Shown here: one piece after another, positions 53,491 to 62,708 of the stretch
How the letters are laid out: each line of letters opens with the position of its first letter
How positions within the stretch are numbered: position 1 is the stretch's first letter
NCBI RefSeq assembly: GCF_000016285.1
Contig: NC_011981.1
Coordinates: forward strand, 186,001 to 250,000
Reading direction: 5' to 3'
DNA length: 64,000 bases
DNA from: Allorhizobium ampelinum S4
Lineage (GTDB): Bacteria > Pseudomonadota > Alphaproteobacteria > Rhizobiales > Rhizobiaceae
Made by a program: the position numbers and the translations under genes
The notes under the pieces: generated by a model
What the model saw: the letters and a program-made list of their open reading frames with translations, nothing else
Told to the model about the DNA's origin: nothing
Databases searched by the model: none

Positions 53491-54621
53491 ATGCGCAAAT
53501 TTTCTACCAGGTCTCTCGCGACAGTGCTCGCCTTGGGGTCGTTTTTCATGGTCGCCTTCGCCGCCCGAAGCCAGGATGGTGAACAAAAGACGGATCAAGC
53601 GGCCGCACTGAGCGTGAGCTTGGTCAAGCCGGCGGTTTTGCTGTGGCCTGTTATTATTCCCGCAAGTGGTCGACTTGCCGCCTGGCATGAAGCGACAATT
53701 GCAGCAGAGACCAGCGGTATGAAGGTCACCGAAGTTAAAGCAGATGTTGGCGCACACGTAAAAAAGGGCGATTTGCTGGTGCAGTTTGCGCCGGAATCTG
53801 CCCAGGCTGACCTGGAGCAACAACAAGCGAACGTTGAAAAAGCGGAAGCCGATCTTGATCAAGCAATAGCGAATGGTGACCGCGCCCGAGGATTGACAAG
53901 TTCTGGCGCATTATCAAGCCAACAGATAAAGGAATATCTGATTACCGAGCGTAAAGCGAAAGCCTCCCTCTTTTCGGCAAAGGCTGCGTTGGCTTCATCT
54001 CAGCTCACCTTGGACAGGACCAAGGTTTACGCAGTGGACGACGGGGTCATATCCGAGCGCTCCGCATCTCTTGGTGATGTGGTGACCGCCGGTGGCGAGT
54101 TGTTCAAGCTGATCCGACAAAATCGTATCGAATGGAAAGCGGAATTGCCATTTAATCGGCTGGCTGACGTCAAGGTCGGAACAAAAGCTGTCATCCCAAC
54201 GCCGCGCGGCGACGTGCACGGTGAGGTCAGGATGGTGGCACCTTCGATGTCAACCGACAATGGTCGCGTGATCGTCTACGTGACGCTGAATCCCACTCCA
54301 GGGATGGATGCCCCAAAGATCGGCATCCTGGCCAGCGGCTACTTTGAATTCAACAACACGGATGCGCTCACAGTGCCCGCTGCTGCCGTCACCCTCAAGG
54401 ACGGCTTCTCATATGTGTTCATTTTGAACTCGGCAGACAAAAAAACGGTGACACGCAAGCGGGTAAAGCCTGGACGGCGGCAGGACGATCGTGTTGAAAT
54501 CATTTCAGGAATTGAGAAGACTGACGACGTTGTTGCGTCAGGCGGCGTCTTCCTTGCAGATGGCTCTGTAGTCCATGTTGTCGACAGCAATGATGCGGCA
54601 ACGACGGAGGAATCGAAGTGA
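53491..54621 (+). CDS. RND efflux periplasmic adaptor (membrane fusion protein)
   Basis: The 376-residue protein has a signal sequence (residues about 1-30) and the adaptor layout: a barrel-sandwich half SGRLAAWHEATIAAETSGMK, an alpha-hairpin rich in Gln/Glu/Ala (QADLEQQQANVEKAEADLDQ), the return half VYAVDDGVISERSASLGDVV and a membrane-proximal domain. It bridges the inner-membrane pump and an outer-membrane channel. AAAGGG eight bases upstream supports the start; an in-frame TTG one codon earlier is less likely. It overlaps the pump gene in GTGA. Confidence 0.88.
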   Translation: MRKFSTRSLATVLALGSFFMVAFAARSQDGEQKTDQAAALSVSLVKPAVLLWPVIIPASGRLAAWHEATIAAETSGMKVTEVKADVGAHVKKGDLLVQFAPESAQADLEQQQANVEKAEADLDQAIANGDRARGLTSSGALSSQQIKEYLITERKAKASLFSAKAALASSQLTLDRTKVYAVDDGVISERSASLGDVVTAGGELFKLIRQNRIEWKAELPFNRLADVKVGTKAVIPTPRGDVHGEVRMVAPSMSTDNGRVIVYVTLNPTPGMDAPKIGILASGYFEFNNTDALTVPAAAVTLKDGFSYVFILNSADKKTVTRKRVKPGRRQDDRVEIISGIEKTDDVVASGGVFLADGSVVHVVDSNDAATTEESK

Positions 54622-57600
54622 ATTTCTCCTCTTGGTCTATTCGCAACCCTGTCCCCCCGTTGCTGCTATTTGCATTGTTGACGGCCTGTGGCCTTTGGGC
54701 GTTCAATCGTCTCGACATACAAAACTTCCCGGATATGGATCTTCCAACCATCAATATCAGCGCGACGCTGGACGGCGCGGCGGCAGCCCAGCTCGAAACG
54801 GAAGTGGCCCGCAAGATCGAGGACAAACTGACCGGCCTGAGCAAGCTGGATTCGGTGACCACGACGATCACTGATGGTTCAGTCAGCATTTCAGTCGCAT
54901 TTGAGGTTGGGAAAGACACGCAAGCCGCATTGGACGAGGTGAAAAGCGCAGTCGATCAGGCGAAAAGCGACCTGCCACAAGATATGGATGATCCAACGGT
55001 CTCAAAGCAATCGTTGAACTCTTCTCCTCTGACTACCTTCGTGGTGCATTCCGACAAATTGGACGATGCGGAACTGTCGTGGTTCATCGATAACGACATG
55101 TCAAAAGCGCTGATGGCTGTCAAAGGCGTGGGTGAAGTTGGCCGATTGGGCGGCATCGATCGAGAGATCAGGGTAGAGCTCAACTCTAACATGCTCGACA
55201 GCCTGGGCTTAACCGCCAATGACGTGAATACCCAGCTTGAAGCCGTGCAAACCTATCTGTCTGGCGGCAAAGGACGAATTGGTGGTGAAAGCCAGTCTGT
55301 GCGTACCGTGGTTGCGGCAGAAACTGCCGATGAACTGCGCGCAATGCCTGTCCCGCTGCCAAAAGGCAGTTGGGTCAGGCTGGACGAACTTGGCACAGTG
55401 ACCGATTCCCAAAGCGATTTGACCTCGCTTGCTTATCTCAATGGTAAACCCGTCATTGCCGCCCAGATCAAACGGTCTAAGGGCTATTCAGATATCGCCG
55501 TCACCGACGATGTCCGCACCGCAATGAAAGCCTTTGCCGCTGCCAATCCGCAGGTGACAATCGAAGAAGCCTACAACACGATTGTTCCGACCGAGCAAAA
55601 TTATGAATCGTCGATGGACATGATCTACGAGGGTGCGGTCATCGCGGTCCTTGTGGTCTGGATGTTCCTGCGCGATTGGCGTGCAACACTTCTGGCGGCT
55701 GTCGCTTTGCCGCTGTCGATTATACCGACATTCCTCGCCATGTATTTTTGTGGCTATACGCTGAACACGATCACGCTTTTGGCGCTGTCCTTGGTCGTTG
55801 GCATTCTTGTCGACGATGCGATCGTCGAAATCGAGAATATTGAACGACACCTTAGAATGGGCAAAAGCCCCTTCGATGCTGCAATGGAAGCGGCAAACGA
55901 AATTGGTTTGGCGGTTATCGCCACAACCTTCACGTTGGTCGCGGTGTTTTTGCCGACCGCCTTCATGGGTGGGGTGGTCGGTATCATTTTCAAGCAATTT
56001 GGCGTCACGGCCTCTGTGGCTGTTCTTGCTTCTCTTTTGGTCGCTCGGTTGGTCACGCCGATGATGGCGGCTTACATATTGAAGCCTGGCACTGCAAAAG
56101 AAGAAGAAGACGGTCGTTTGATGCGGTCCTATCTCTGGCTTGTGAAAGGGGCGCTCCGGCGTCGCTGGATACCGGTTCTGGGGACTGTCGGATTTTTAGC
56201 ATTCACGCTTCTGCTCCTGAGCCATTTGTCGACCGGCTTTTTTCCGGCATCTGATGATGCGCAAACCAAGGTCACCATCACGACGCCGACGGGATCGACG
56301 ATTGAGACAACGGATGAAGCGTCTCGAAAGGCGTCCGAGATCATCGCCAAGGTTGATCATGTTACCTCGGTGTTTCAGGCAACGGGTACGGCCTCCACTG
56401 GAGGCGGTGCAAGCAGTACAACGACATCCAGCACCAATAGCGCCACGATTGTTGTCAACCTGACGCCAATTGGCGAGCGCGATGTCAAGCAGTCGCAGAT
56501 CGAAGCGGATTTACGAAAAGCTTTGGAAAAAGTGCCCGGTCTCCGCCTTGAAACAGGCACTGGCGGGAATGGCACGCAGCTCACTCTGACCTTGTCAGGT
56601 GATGACTCCGAAGTTCTGGAAAAGGCAGCCGCCAGCCTCGAGACGGGTCTGCGTACATTGTCAGGCATTGGCAATGTGACATCCTCTGCCGCCATGCAGT
56701 CGCCAGAGATCATCATCAAACCGGATTTGGCGAAAGCCGCGTCATTGGGTGTGACATCCAAGGCGATTGCTCAGGCTATTCGCGTGGCGACGGCAGGAGC
56801 GTATGATACCGCGCTGTCCAAGCTTAATCTTCCTGAACGTCAGATCAATATCCGGGTCTTGCTGGACACAACAAACCGTCAGTCCCTTGACGCAATATCT
56901 CTTATCCCTGTTGAGGGTAGCGCGGGCAACGTTGCCCTTGGAGCAATCGCTGATATTTCAATTGGGTCCAGCCCAAGCGAAATCAATCGGCTCGACAGAT
57001 CACGCAATGTCACACTCACGATTGAACTGAATGGCAGGAGCTTGTCCGCAGTCACCGCTGAGGCCGCCCAATTGCCAAGCTATAAAAACTTGCCACAAGG
57101 GGTAAAATTTGTCGAACAGGGTGAATTGAAGCGTCAAACTGAGTTGTTCAACAGTTTCGCGACGGCGATAGCGATCGGCATTTTCTGCATCTACGCTGTT
57201 CTAGTCCTCCTCTTCCATGATTTCCTGCAGCCGGTCACGATCCTGATGGCAATTCCGCTGGCGCTTGGCGGGGCCCTCTTGCCGCTTGTGCTCACCGGTA
57301 CCAGCTTCTCGATGCCTGCGGTGATTGGTCTGCTCCTTTTGATCGGAATCGTCTCCAAAAACTCCATTCTGCTTGTGGAATATGCGATTGAAGCACGCCG
57401 GGGAGGCATGTCGCGTTATGACGCGCTTGTTGATGCGTGTCACAAACGCGCGCGTCCGATCATTATGACCACAATCGCAATGGCTGGCGGCATGGCACCA
57501 GCAGCGCTCAGCCTCGTCGCCGGCGATTCTAGCTTTCGTCAACCCATGGGGATCGTCGTGATTGGTGGGTTGTTGACCTCAACCTTCTTGAGCCTCCTGG

Positions 57601-57674
57601 TCATCCCTGTCGTGTTCACATTTTTAGATGATCTTCTGGTCTGGCTTAAAGCGCGGTTCGGAGTGACCTCGTAA
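54618..57674 (+). CDS. RND-family efflux pump, inner-membrane component
   Basis: The 1018-residue protein has the RND plan: a first membrane helix (LLLFALLTACGLWAF), a large porter domain, helices 2-6 with the proton-relay Asp pair in VVGILVDDAIVEIENIERHL, a second porter domain and helices 8-12 (PAVIGLLLLIGIVSKNSILL). It exports drugs, solvents or metabolites using the proton gradient. It starts with GTG overlapping the adaptor stop. No outer-membrane factor or dedicated regulator is next to it, so a TolC-like partner must come from elsewhere. Confidence 0.92.
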   Translation: MNFSSWSIRNPVPPLLLFALLTACGLWAFNRLDIQNFPDMDLPTINISATLDGAAAAQLETEVARKIEDKLTGLSKLDSVTTTITDGSVSISVAFEVGKDTQAALDEVKSAVDQAKSDLPQDMDDPTVSKQSLNSSPLTTFVVHSDKLDDAELSWFIDNDMSKALMAVKGVGEVGRLGGIDREIRVELNSNMLDSLGLTANDVNTQLEAVQTYLSGGKGRIGGESQSVRTVVAAETADELRAMPVPLPKGSWVRLDELGTVTDSQSDLTSLAYLNGKPVIAAQIKRSKGYSDIAVTDDVRTAMKAFAAANPQVTIEEAYNTIVPTEQNYESSMDMIYEGAVIAVLVVWMFLRDWRATLLAAVALPLSIIPTFLAMYFCGYTLNTITLLALSLVVGILVDDAIVEIENIERHLRMGKSPFDAAMEAANEIGLAVIATTFTLVAVFLPTAFMGGVVGIIFKQFGVTASVAVLASLLVARLVTPMMAAYILKPGTAKEEEDGRLMRSYLWLVKGALRRRWIPVLGTVGFLAFTLLLLSHLSTGFFPASDDAQTKVTITTPTGSTIETTDEASRKASEIIAKVDHVTSVFQATGTASTGGGASSTTTSSTNSATIVVNLTPIGERDVKQSQIEADLRKALEKVPGLRLETGTGGNGTQLTLTLSGDDSEVLEKAAASLETGLRTLSGIGNVTSSAAMQSPEIIIKPDLAKAASLGVTSKAIAQAIRVATAGAYDTALSKLNLPERQINIRVLLDTTNRQSLDAISLIPVEGSAGNVALGAIADISIGSSPSEINRLDRSRNVTLTIELNGRSLSAVTAEAAQLPSYKNLPQGVKFVEQGELKRQTELFNSFATAIAIGIFCIYAVLVLLFHDFLQPVTILMAIPLALGGALLPLVLTGTSFSMPAVIGLLLLIGIVSKNSILLVEYAIEARRGGMSRYDALVDACHKRARPIIMTTIAMAGGMAPAALSLVAGDSSFRQPMGIVVIGGLLTSTFLSLLVIPVVFTFLDDLLVWLKARFGVTS

Positions 57675-57790
57675 TCTATAGCATCTGACTGGAGACGAGA
57701 TAGGGAACAGGCGTGCTGCCCCACGTCAAACCGGAAGCAGGTCAACGAGAGTGTTTCTTAATAGCCGTGAGAGAGAGAGTTCTGCGGATA

Positions 57791-58750
57791 TTATGAAGGA
57801 TGGATAACGATCAAGGGACCTAAACGTGTGGCTTCCAAGCCAAGCGCCTTTTTGACGAAAGCAAGCGCGTCTTTGGTATCCGCAACCTTGATCGTACCGC
57901 TGACACGGCGACGCGCCAGCGCTGAACCCGCAATGATGATCCGGCCTCGGAAATGCCGGTTCATCTCCTCAACGACATAGGAAAGAGGCGCGTTGTCAAC
58001 GGCGATTTGTCCGCGCCTCCATGCGAGAGCGACGAGGCCGTCGACCGGCGTCACGGCTGTCGTTTTCCTGGCGTAGTCGTAGATTGCCTGCTCGCCTTCG
58101 TTCACGCGCAGAGAGGCCGCCTGTTTACCGTCGCGCTCAAGCTGCACCGCATTCTCCGTGACCGTCACCTCGGTATCTTCTTTGCCGTAGCGAACATCGA
58201 ACGCTGTGCCGAGTGCGATCACCTTTGTCTCACCAGCCACCACCGTGAAAGGTCGGTCGGGCGCATGAGCGACCTGAAAGAAGGCTTGGCCCCGCAGGAG
58301 GCGGATGACGCGGTGACCCCCGGTGAAATCGACGGCAATCGCCGAGGACGCATTGAGCTGGACGATGGAACCATCCTCCAATGTACGAATGGGGGTTTCA
58401 TCCGTACCGGCGATCATGTCCGCTTGCATGCGCAGCGGCCCATCGAATGCAAAGAAGGCGCCGGTTGCAAGGGCTGCCACCAACAGTGTTGCGATGATCG
58501 GCTTGGCCATGTTGCGGGGGCGCATGTCGATATCGGCCAGACCAGGATCGGACTGAATGGCGCGGCCAGCGTCGCCCATCACAAACTCGGCTGCGCTGTA
58601 GGTCCGACAGTTTTCCGGATCGCGCTTAAGCCATGTCTCAAAGAGAGCCCGGTCGTCCGGCGATTGGTTGGGGTCACCGTTGCGCAAAAGCCAGTCGGCC
58701 GCCTCGCGGTTTCGTCTTTTCCGACTGTCACTCGATTCCTTGACCGGCAT
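57791..58750 (-). CDS. FecR-family anti-sigma/sigma regulator
   Basis: The 319-residue protein has the FecR N-terminal cytoplasmic DUF4880-like domain (ADWLLRNGDPNQSPDDRALF, then FETWLKRDPENCRTYSAAE). One membrane helix (IIATLLVAALATGAFFAF) follows, then the periplasmic FecR domain with RTLEDGSIVQLNASSAIAVD. It would relay siderophore binding at the outer membrane to the FecI-type sigma factor. It lies 330 bases downstream of fecI rather than overlapping it. Confidence 0.87.
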   Translation of the reverse strand: MPVKESSDSRKRRNREAADWLLRNGDPNQSPDDRALFETWLKRDPENCRTYSAAEFVMGDAGRAIQSDPGLADIDMRPRNMAKPIIATLLVAALATGAFFAFDGPLRMQADMIAGTDETPIRTLEDGSIVQLNASSAIAVDFTGGHRVIRLLRGQAFFQVAHAPDRPFTVVAGETKVIALGTAFDVRYGKEDTEVTVTENAVQLERDGKQAASLRVNEGEQAIYDYARKTTAVTPVDGLVALAWRRGQIAVDNAPLSYVVEEMNRHFRGRIIIAGSALARRRVSGTIKVADTKDALAFVKKALGLEATRLGPLIVIHPS

Positions 58751-59020
58751 GGCTTACTCCAGACGAATCCTACGACCTCTACAGTGTCATTCGCCGTATA
58801 TGGCGCACAAAAACTCGCTGTAGTGCTTTATATCTGCTGCATAATTATCGCTCTAAATCGATTTCGATTTAAGGCAGTATACAGTAGACGTTTGACATCC
58901 ACGGATTGGGACACTGACAACTGTCCAATCGCAAGGATGTGACCGTTCTGCGTTCATGATACGCGATTCTTTGGGGATCAAGAGTTTGTCAGGGAAAAGT
59001 GGCCACCGGTTTTCCCGAAA
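58751..59020. promoter_or_regulatory. Control region between FecI-like and FecR-like genes
   Basis: TAAATCGA-tt-TCGATTTA at 58854-58871 is a near-ideal 18-bp palindrome, and GGGAAAA/TTTTCCC at 58992-59016 is a second inverted repeat. No gene is present. Together with the fecI terminator these suggest that fecR has its own regulated promoter. Confidence 0.45.
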
Positions 59021-59080
59021 AGACAAACGAAAACGAAAGAAACGAGAGTCAGTCTGGTTCAATTTGAACCTGACTGACTC
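59021..59080 (-). terminator. Strong hairpin terminator after the FecI-like gene
   Basis: The bases at 59046-59062 pair with 59064-59080 over 17 positions with one mismatch and a one-base centre. On the minus strand the hairpin starts at the fecI stop codon and is followed by a T-rich run (TCGTTTCTTTCGTTTTCG). On the plus strand no T-tract follows, so it serves fecI. Confidence 0.75.
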
Positions 59081-59628
59081 TAGAGAATCCGGTCAAGGCA
59101 ATGGGCAAACGCACGCCGCAGGTGCCGGTCGACCATGTTTCTGGAGATGTTGAGCCTGGTGCTGATCTGGTCTGGTGTCAGATGATAAAGGCGATGGAGA
59201 ATGAAGACGACACGTCGCCTCTCCGGCAGTTCCGCAATTGCTTCCCGAAGGGCTGCAAGTCGCGCTTCTATTTCCAGAGTGTGGTCCGGCGCGTGCCCGG
59301 TGCTTGCCGCCGAGAGGGCCTCACGCTCCGATCCTGAGAACAGCCGGGCTTCCTTCGTTTCCCTGCGTTGGCGGTCAATGCCGAGATTGATGGCGGCACG
59401 GCAGAGAAAGGCCTTGATCGACCGCTTGTTCAGGAGAACCTCCGGTTTGGCGGCGAGCTTCACGTAGAGATCGTGCACCACGTCGCGGGCCGTAGAACTC
59501 GGGTGTCCCCGGCGCCGCACCGCATTGGTAATATCAGCATAGTGTGCTTCCATGGCTCGATTGAGCAACTCGCTGCTGTCAACGGTGTCCCAGACAAGGG
59601 ACGAGGAGGAAGATCTCGACATCTGCAC
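59080..59628 (-). CDS. ECF sigma factor, FecI type
   Basis: The 182-residue protein has region 2 with HYADITNAVRRRGHPSSTAR and DVVHDLYVKL, followed by FLCRAAINLGIDRQRR. Region 4 is ELPERRRVVFILHRLYHLTP plus the helix-turn-helix SRNMVDRHLRRAF. It should direct RNA polymerase to a siderophore-receptor promoter. It lies downstream of, and on the same strand as, the siderophore ABC genes, with a 287-base gap that holds no gene. A strong hairpin coincides with its stop codon. Confidence 0.87.
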   Translation of the reverse strand: MQMSRSSSSSLVWDTVDSSELLNRAMEAHYADITNAVRRRGHPSSTARDVVHDLYVKLAAKPEVLLNKRSIKAFLCRAAINLGIDRQRRETKEARLFSGSEREALSAASTGHAPDHTLEIEARLAALREAIAELPERRRVVFILHRLYHLTPDQISTRLNISRNMVDRHLRRAFAHCLDRIL

Positions 59629-59915
59629 ATGGTTCCCAGCGAACGGTAGGTCAGGATAGACGTGGCTGAACCGTCATGGGGAATGGCTAAACAATCCCGA
59701 AAACACGTGCAAGTGCAATGCCTTAGAAATATGCCGCTTTATTCCGATGCTGTAGAATAAAACAAGACTATAAAACTCATCTTTGTGTCTGATTTCCTTG
59801 CCTGAATCCGTCTGATCGACTTCACCCGCTGGTGGCAAAGCAAGCCGGACCTTCTCGAAAATAGCAAGGAGTGTGATATTTTTGTGACATTCCGCACTCT
59901 CTCAGGGAGAGGTTC

Positions 59916-60710
59916 TCAAAGCGGAATGCACAAAGGCGTTCCGGCAACGGGATCACGGATCACCATGCTCTTGACGTTAAAGACATCGGCGATCATCTCT
60001 GCGTTAATGACCTCACTAGGCGTTCCGGTAGCCCTGATACGGCCACCTTTCAAGAGAGCAATGTGTTCGGCGTAGCGCGCCGCCTGATTAATGTCGTGCA
60101 GCACGGCCACGACTGTCTTGCCGCGCTTTGCGACCAGCATCGTAATCAGCTTCATCAGTTCAATCTGATGTTCGAGGTCGAGATAGGTTGTTGGCTCATC
60201 GAGAAAGATAGTCTGGCCTTGTTGGGCCAGCGTCATGGCAATCCAGGCCCGCTGCCGCTGACCGCCGGAAAGGGTGTCCAGCATGCGGTTTGCAAGATCG
60301 GTTGTGCCTGTCAGCATGAGGGCTTCGTCGCACGCCTGCTGATCCTCAGGAGACCAGCGACTGAAAAGTGACTGATGCGGATAGCGCCCTTGACGGACGA
60401 GATCGCCAACGGTCAACCCCTCAGGCGCGACAGCCCCCTGCAGCAACACGCCCACTTTTCGCGCCACCTCGCGGGTGGAAAGCTGCGATACATCAAAGCC
60501 ATCAAGGATAATGCTACCGGCCGATGGTTTCATCAGCGCTGCGAAGGCGCGCAGAATTGTCGATTTGCCGCTGCCATTGGGGCCAAGCAGCGCTGTAAAG
60601 CGCTGTTGCGGGATCGCAAGATCGAGATTTTCGACGATGCGGCGATCGCCATAGGCAATGTCGACGCCATTGCTGATGATCCTGGGACCGCCTTGCAGAT
60701 CAGTGGTCAT
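59916..60710 (-). CDS. Iron-siderophore ABC ATP-binding protein (FecE/FhuC family)
   Basis: The 264-residue ATPase has Walker A GPNGSGKS at residues 43-50, the VLLQGAVAPEGLTVGDLVRQ Q-loop with the GRYPHQSLF segment of the siderophore group, LSGGQRQR, IFLDEPTTYLDLEHQ and AVLHDINQA. The start at 60710 has GGAGA upstream and overlaps the permease end by eleven bases. It ends the ABC part of the iron operon. Confidence 0.9.
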   Translation of the reverse strand: MTTDLQGGPRIISNGVDIAYGDRRIVENLDLAIPQQRFTALLGPNGSGKSTILRAFAALMKPSAGSIILDGFDVSQLSTREVARKVGVLLQGAVAPEGLTVGDLVRQGRYPHQSLFSRWSPEDQQACDEALMLTGTTDLANRMLDTLSGGQRQRAWIAMTLAQQGQTIFLDEPTTYLDLEHQIELMKLITMLVAKRGKTVVAVLHDINQAARYAEHIALLKGGRIRATGTPSEVINAEMIADVFNVKSMVIRDPVAGTPLCIPL

Positions 60711-61683
60711 GGCGACGTCTCCAGAGAATATAGCCAAAGAAGGGAGCACCGACGAGTCCGGTCACGATTCCGGCCGGGAGCTGCGCTGGGGCCAGGATGA
60801 CACGACCGATGAGATCCGCGGCGACGACGAGGCAGGCACCGACGAGGGCTGCGACCGGGAGGATCCGGGCATGGGAGACTCCTACCAGCCGGCGCGCGAT
60901 ATGCGGCGCGACAAGGCCGACAAAGCCGATGAGACCCGACACGGCAATGGCGGCACCAGAGAGTAGGGTCACCAGCAGGATCATCAGGCCCCGTATACGA
61001 TCGACGGGCTGGCCGAGGCTCCTTGCACTATTGTCACCGAAGCGGATGAGGTCGAGTTCCCGCGCGGCGAGAAGTGTGAGTGCGATCGGCACGATGAGCC
61101 AGAGCGCAAGCATCCGCACCTTGACCATGTTGGCGTCGTAGACGCTGCCGGCTAACCATACCAGCGCCCGCTGAACGTCGCCAATGTCGCCGAAGGCTGA
61201 CAGGAAAGTAGTACCGGCGGAGGCGAGGGCGGAAAGCCCGATGCCGATCAGGATGATACGCAGCGAGGAGGTGCCGCTGCGCCAGGCGAGTGCAAAAACG
61301 GCAAGGGCCATGGCGCTGGCACCCACGAAGCCTGCCACTTGCAGAAGCGCCACAGGTGGATCACTGATCAATACAATGACAGCCATGGCCGCAGCAGCCG
61401 CACCGCTGTTGATGCCCAGAACGCCCGGATCAGCAAGCGGATTGCGCATGATGGCAATGCTGATCGTTCCGGCGAGCGCGAGTGCGACGCCAACAAGGAG
61501 CGCCAGAAGAACGCGTGGAAGACGCAGATCCCAAACAATCATTTCGCTCTGCAACTGTGCACGGCCCGTGCCCATCAGCACATCGTAGAGTTCTTGCCAG
61601 CCCAAGGACACGTCACCAAAAGCGAGACTTGCCGCCACGAGAAATGTGAGCAGAAGTATCAGGACGAAGAAAACCCGGATCAT
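60700..61683 (-). CDS. Iron-siderophore ABC permease (FecCD family), permease 2
   Basis: The 327-residue inner-membrane protein has the FecCD pattern: LRLPRVLLALLVGVALALAG, NPLADPGVLGINSGAA, GFVGLVAPHIARRLVG and PAQLPAGIVTGLVGAPFFGY. It starts within the stop of the other permease (four-base overlap). The two form the BtuC-like heterodimer. Confidence 0.9.
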   Translation of the reverse strand: MIRVFFVLILLLTFLVAASLAFGDVSLGWQELYDVLMGTGRAQLQSEMIVWDLRLPRVLLALLVGVALALAGTISIAIMRNPLADPGVLGINSGAAAAAMAVIVLISDPPVALLQVAGFVGASAMALAVFALAWRSGTSSLRIILIGIGLSALASAGTTFLSAFGDIGDVQRALVWLAGSVYDANMVKVRMLALWLIVPIALTLLAARELDLIRFGDNSARSLGQPVDRIRGLMILLVTLLSGAAIAVSGLIGFVGLVAPHIARRLVGVSHARILPVAALVGACLVVAADLIGRVILAPAQLPAGIVTGLVGAPFFGYILWRRRHDH

Positions 61684-62708
61684 GCGCCGTCCCTCAGCCG
61701 CGTGCGGGCGAGATAGAGGAAAAACGGCGCGCCGATCAACGCAATGGTGACACCGACGGGAAAGCTTTGGCTTCCAAACACCAATCGTCCGACCGTATCT
61801 GCCACGATCACCAGCAACGCACCGCCGAGTGCTGAAAAAGGAATGATCCAGCGATAGTCAACGCCGATGCACATCCTTGCAACATGGGGCACGACAAGCC
61901 CGACGAAGCCGATCGGTCCGGCAAGTGCGACGGCACCACCGGCAAGCAAAATGACCACCGCGACCGATAGGCCCCGCCAGACGATTGGGTTCTGGCCGAG
62001 CGCGCGCGACGTATCCGCGCCAAGGCTGATTGTCGTCAGATGACGGCCAAAGGGCAGGGCAGCGATCAGCCCGGCAATGATATAGGGCGCAACGGTCTTG
62101 ACCTGTTCGATGTTTCGTCCCGTCACCGAGCCTGCGGTCCAGAGGCGCACGGCATCAAGAGTACTCTGGTCAAAGATCAGCATAACGGTGGTCACAGAGG
62201 TCAGGAAGGTCGCAACGATAGCTCCCGCCAGCACGAGCCTGAGGGGGGATTGCCCCACCATTCCCATCGAACCCAGCGCATAGACAACGGTCGCGGCGAT
62301 GGCTGCGCCGAGAAAAGCAAACCAAACGTAGATGTCGCCGATACCGGCACCGAAAATGGCCATGACGGAGACGACTGCAAAGGCTGCGCCTGCGTTGATG
62401 CCGAGCAGGTCCGGTGAGGCGAGGGGATTGTTTGTCACCGCCTGCATGATGGCACCAGAGACAGCCAGTGCGCTACCTGCCAGCAGCGCCGCAAGCGCAC
62501 GTGGCAGGCGAATGGTCATGACGATCAGGTGATCCCGCGACGTCTCGGATGCGAAGAGTGCCGAGATGACTTTGGCGGGCGGCATCATCGCCGCACCCAG
62601 TGAGATGGCGATCACGGTGGCAAGCATGAGCAGACAGAGTAATGCGGCAAGCGCAAGCACTCGTCCTACATCGGTTTCTGCAATATAGCCAGCCGTGCGG
62701 TCGGTCAT
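61680..62708 (-). CDS. Iron-siderophore ABC permease (FecCD family), permease 1
   Basis: The 342-residue permease shows IRLPRALAALLAGSALAVSG, NPLASPDLLGINAGAA, GFVGLVVPHVARMCIG and SFPVGVTIALIGAPFFLYL. The start at 62708 lies in an ATGA overlap with the binding-protein stop; 25 further in-frame codons upstream overlap that gene and are unlikely to be used. Confidence 0.9.
   Translation of the reverse strand: MTDRTAGYIAETDVGRVLALAALLCLLMLATVIAISLGAAMMPPAKVISALFASETSRDHLIVMTIRLPRALAALLAGSALAVSGAIMQAVTNNPLASPDLLGINAGAAFAVVSVMAIFGAGIGDIYVWFAFLGAAIAATVVYALGSMGMVGQSPLRLVLAGAIVATFLTSVTTVMLIFDQSTLDAVRLWTAGSVTGRNIEQVKTVAPYIIAGLIAALPFGRHLTTISLGADTSRALGQNPIVWRGLSVAVVILLAGGAVALAGPIGFVGLVVPHVARMCIGVDYRWIIPFSALGGALLVIVADTVGRLVFGSQSFPVGVTIALIGAPFFLYLARTRLRDGA

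Noticed and set aside
53090..53491. 133-codon plus-strand frame before the RND adaptor
   Set aside because: It begins at a TTG without a Shine-Dalgarno and shows no motif; at most a decayed gene.
57953..58942. 329-codon plus-strand frame
   Set aside because: It is antisense to the FecR-like gene and crosses its control region.
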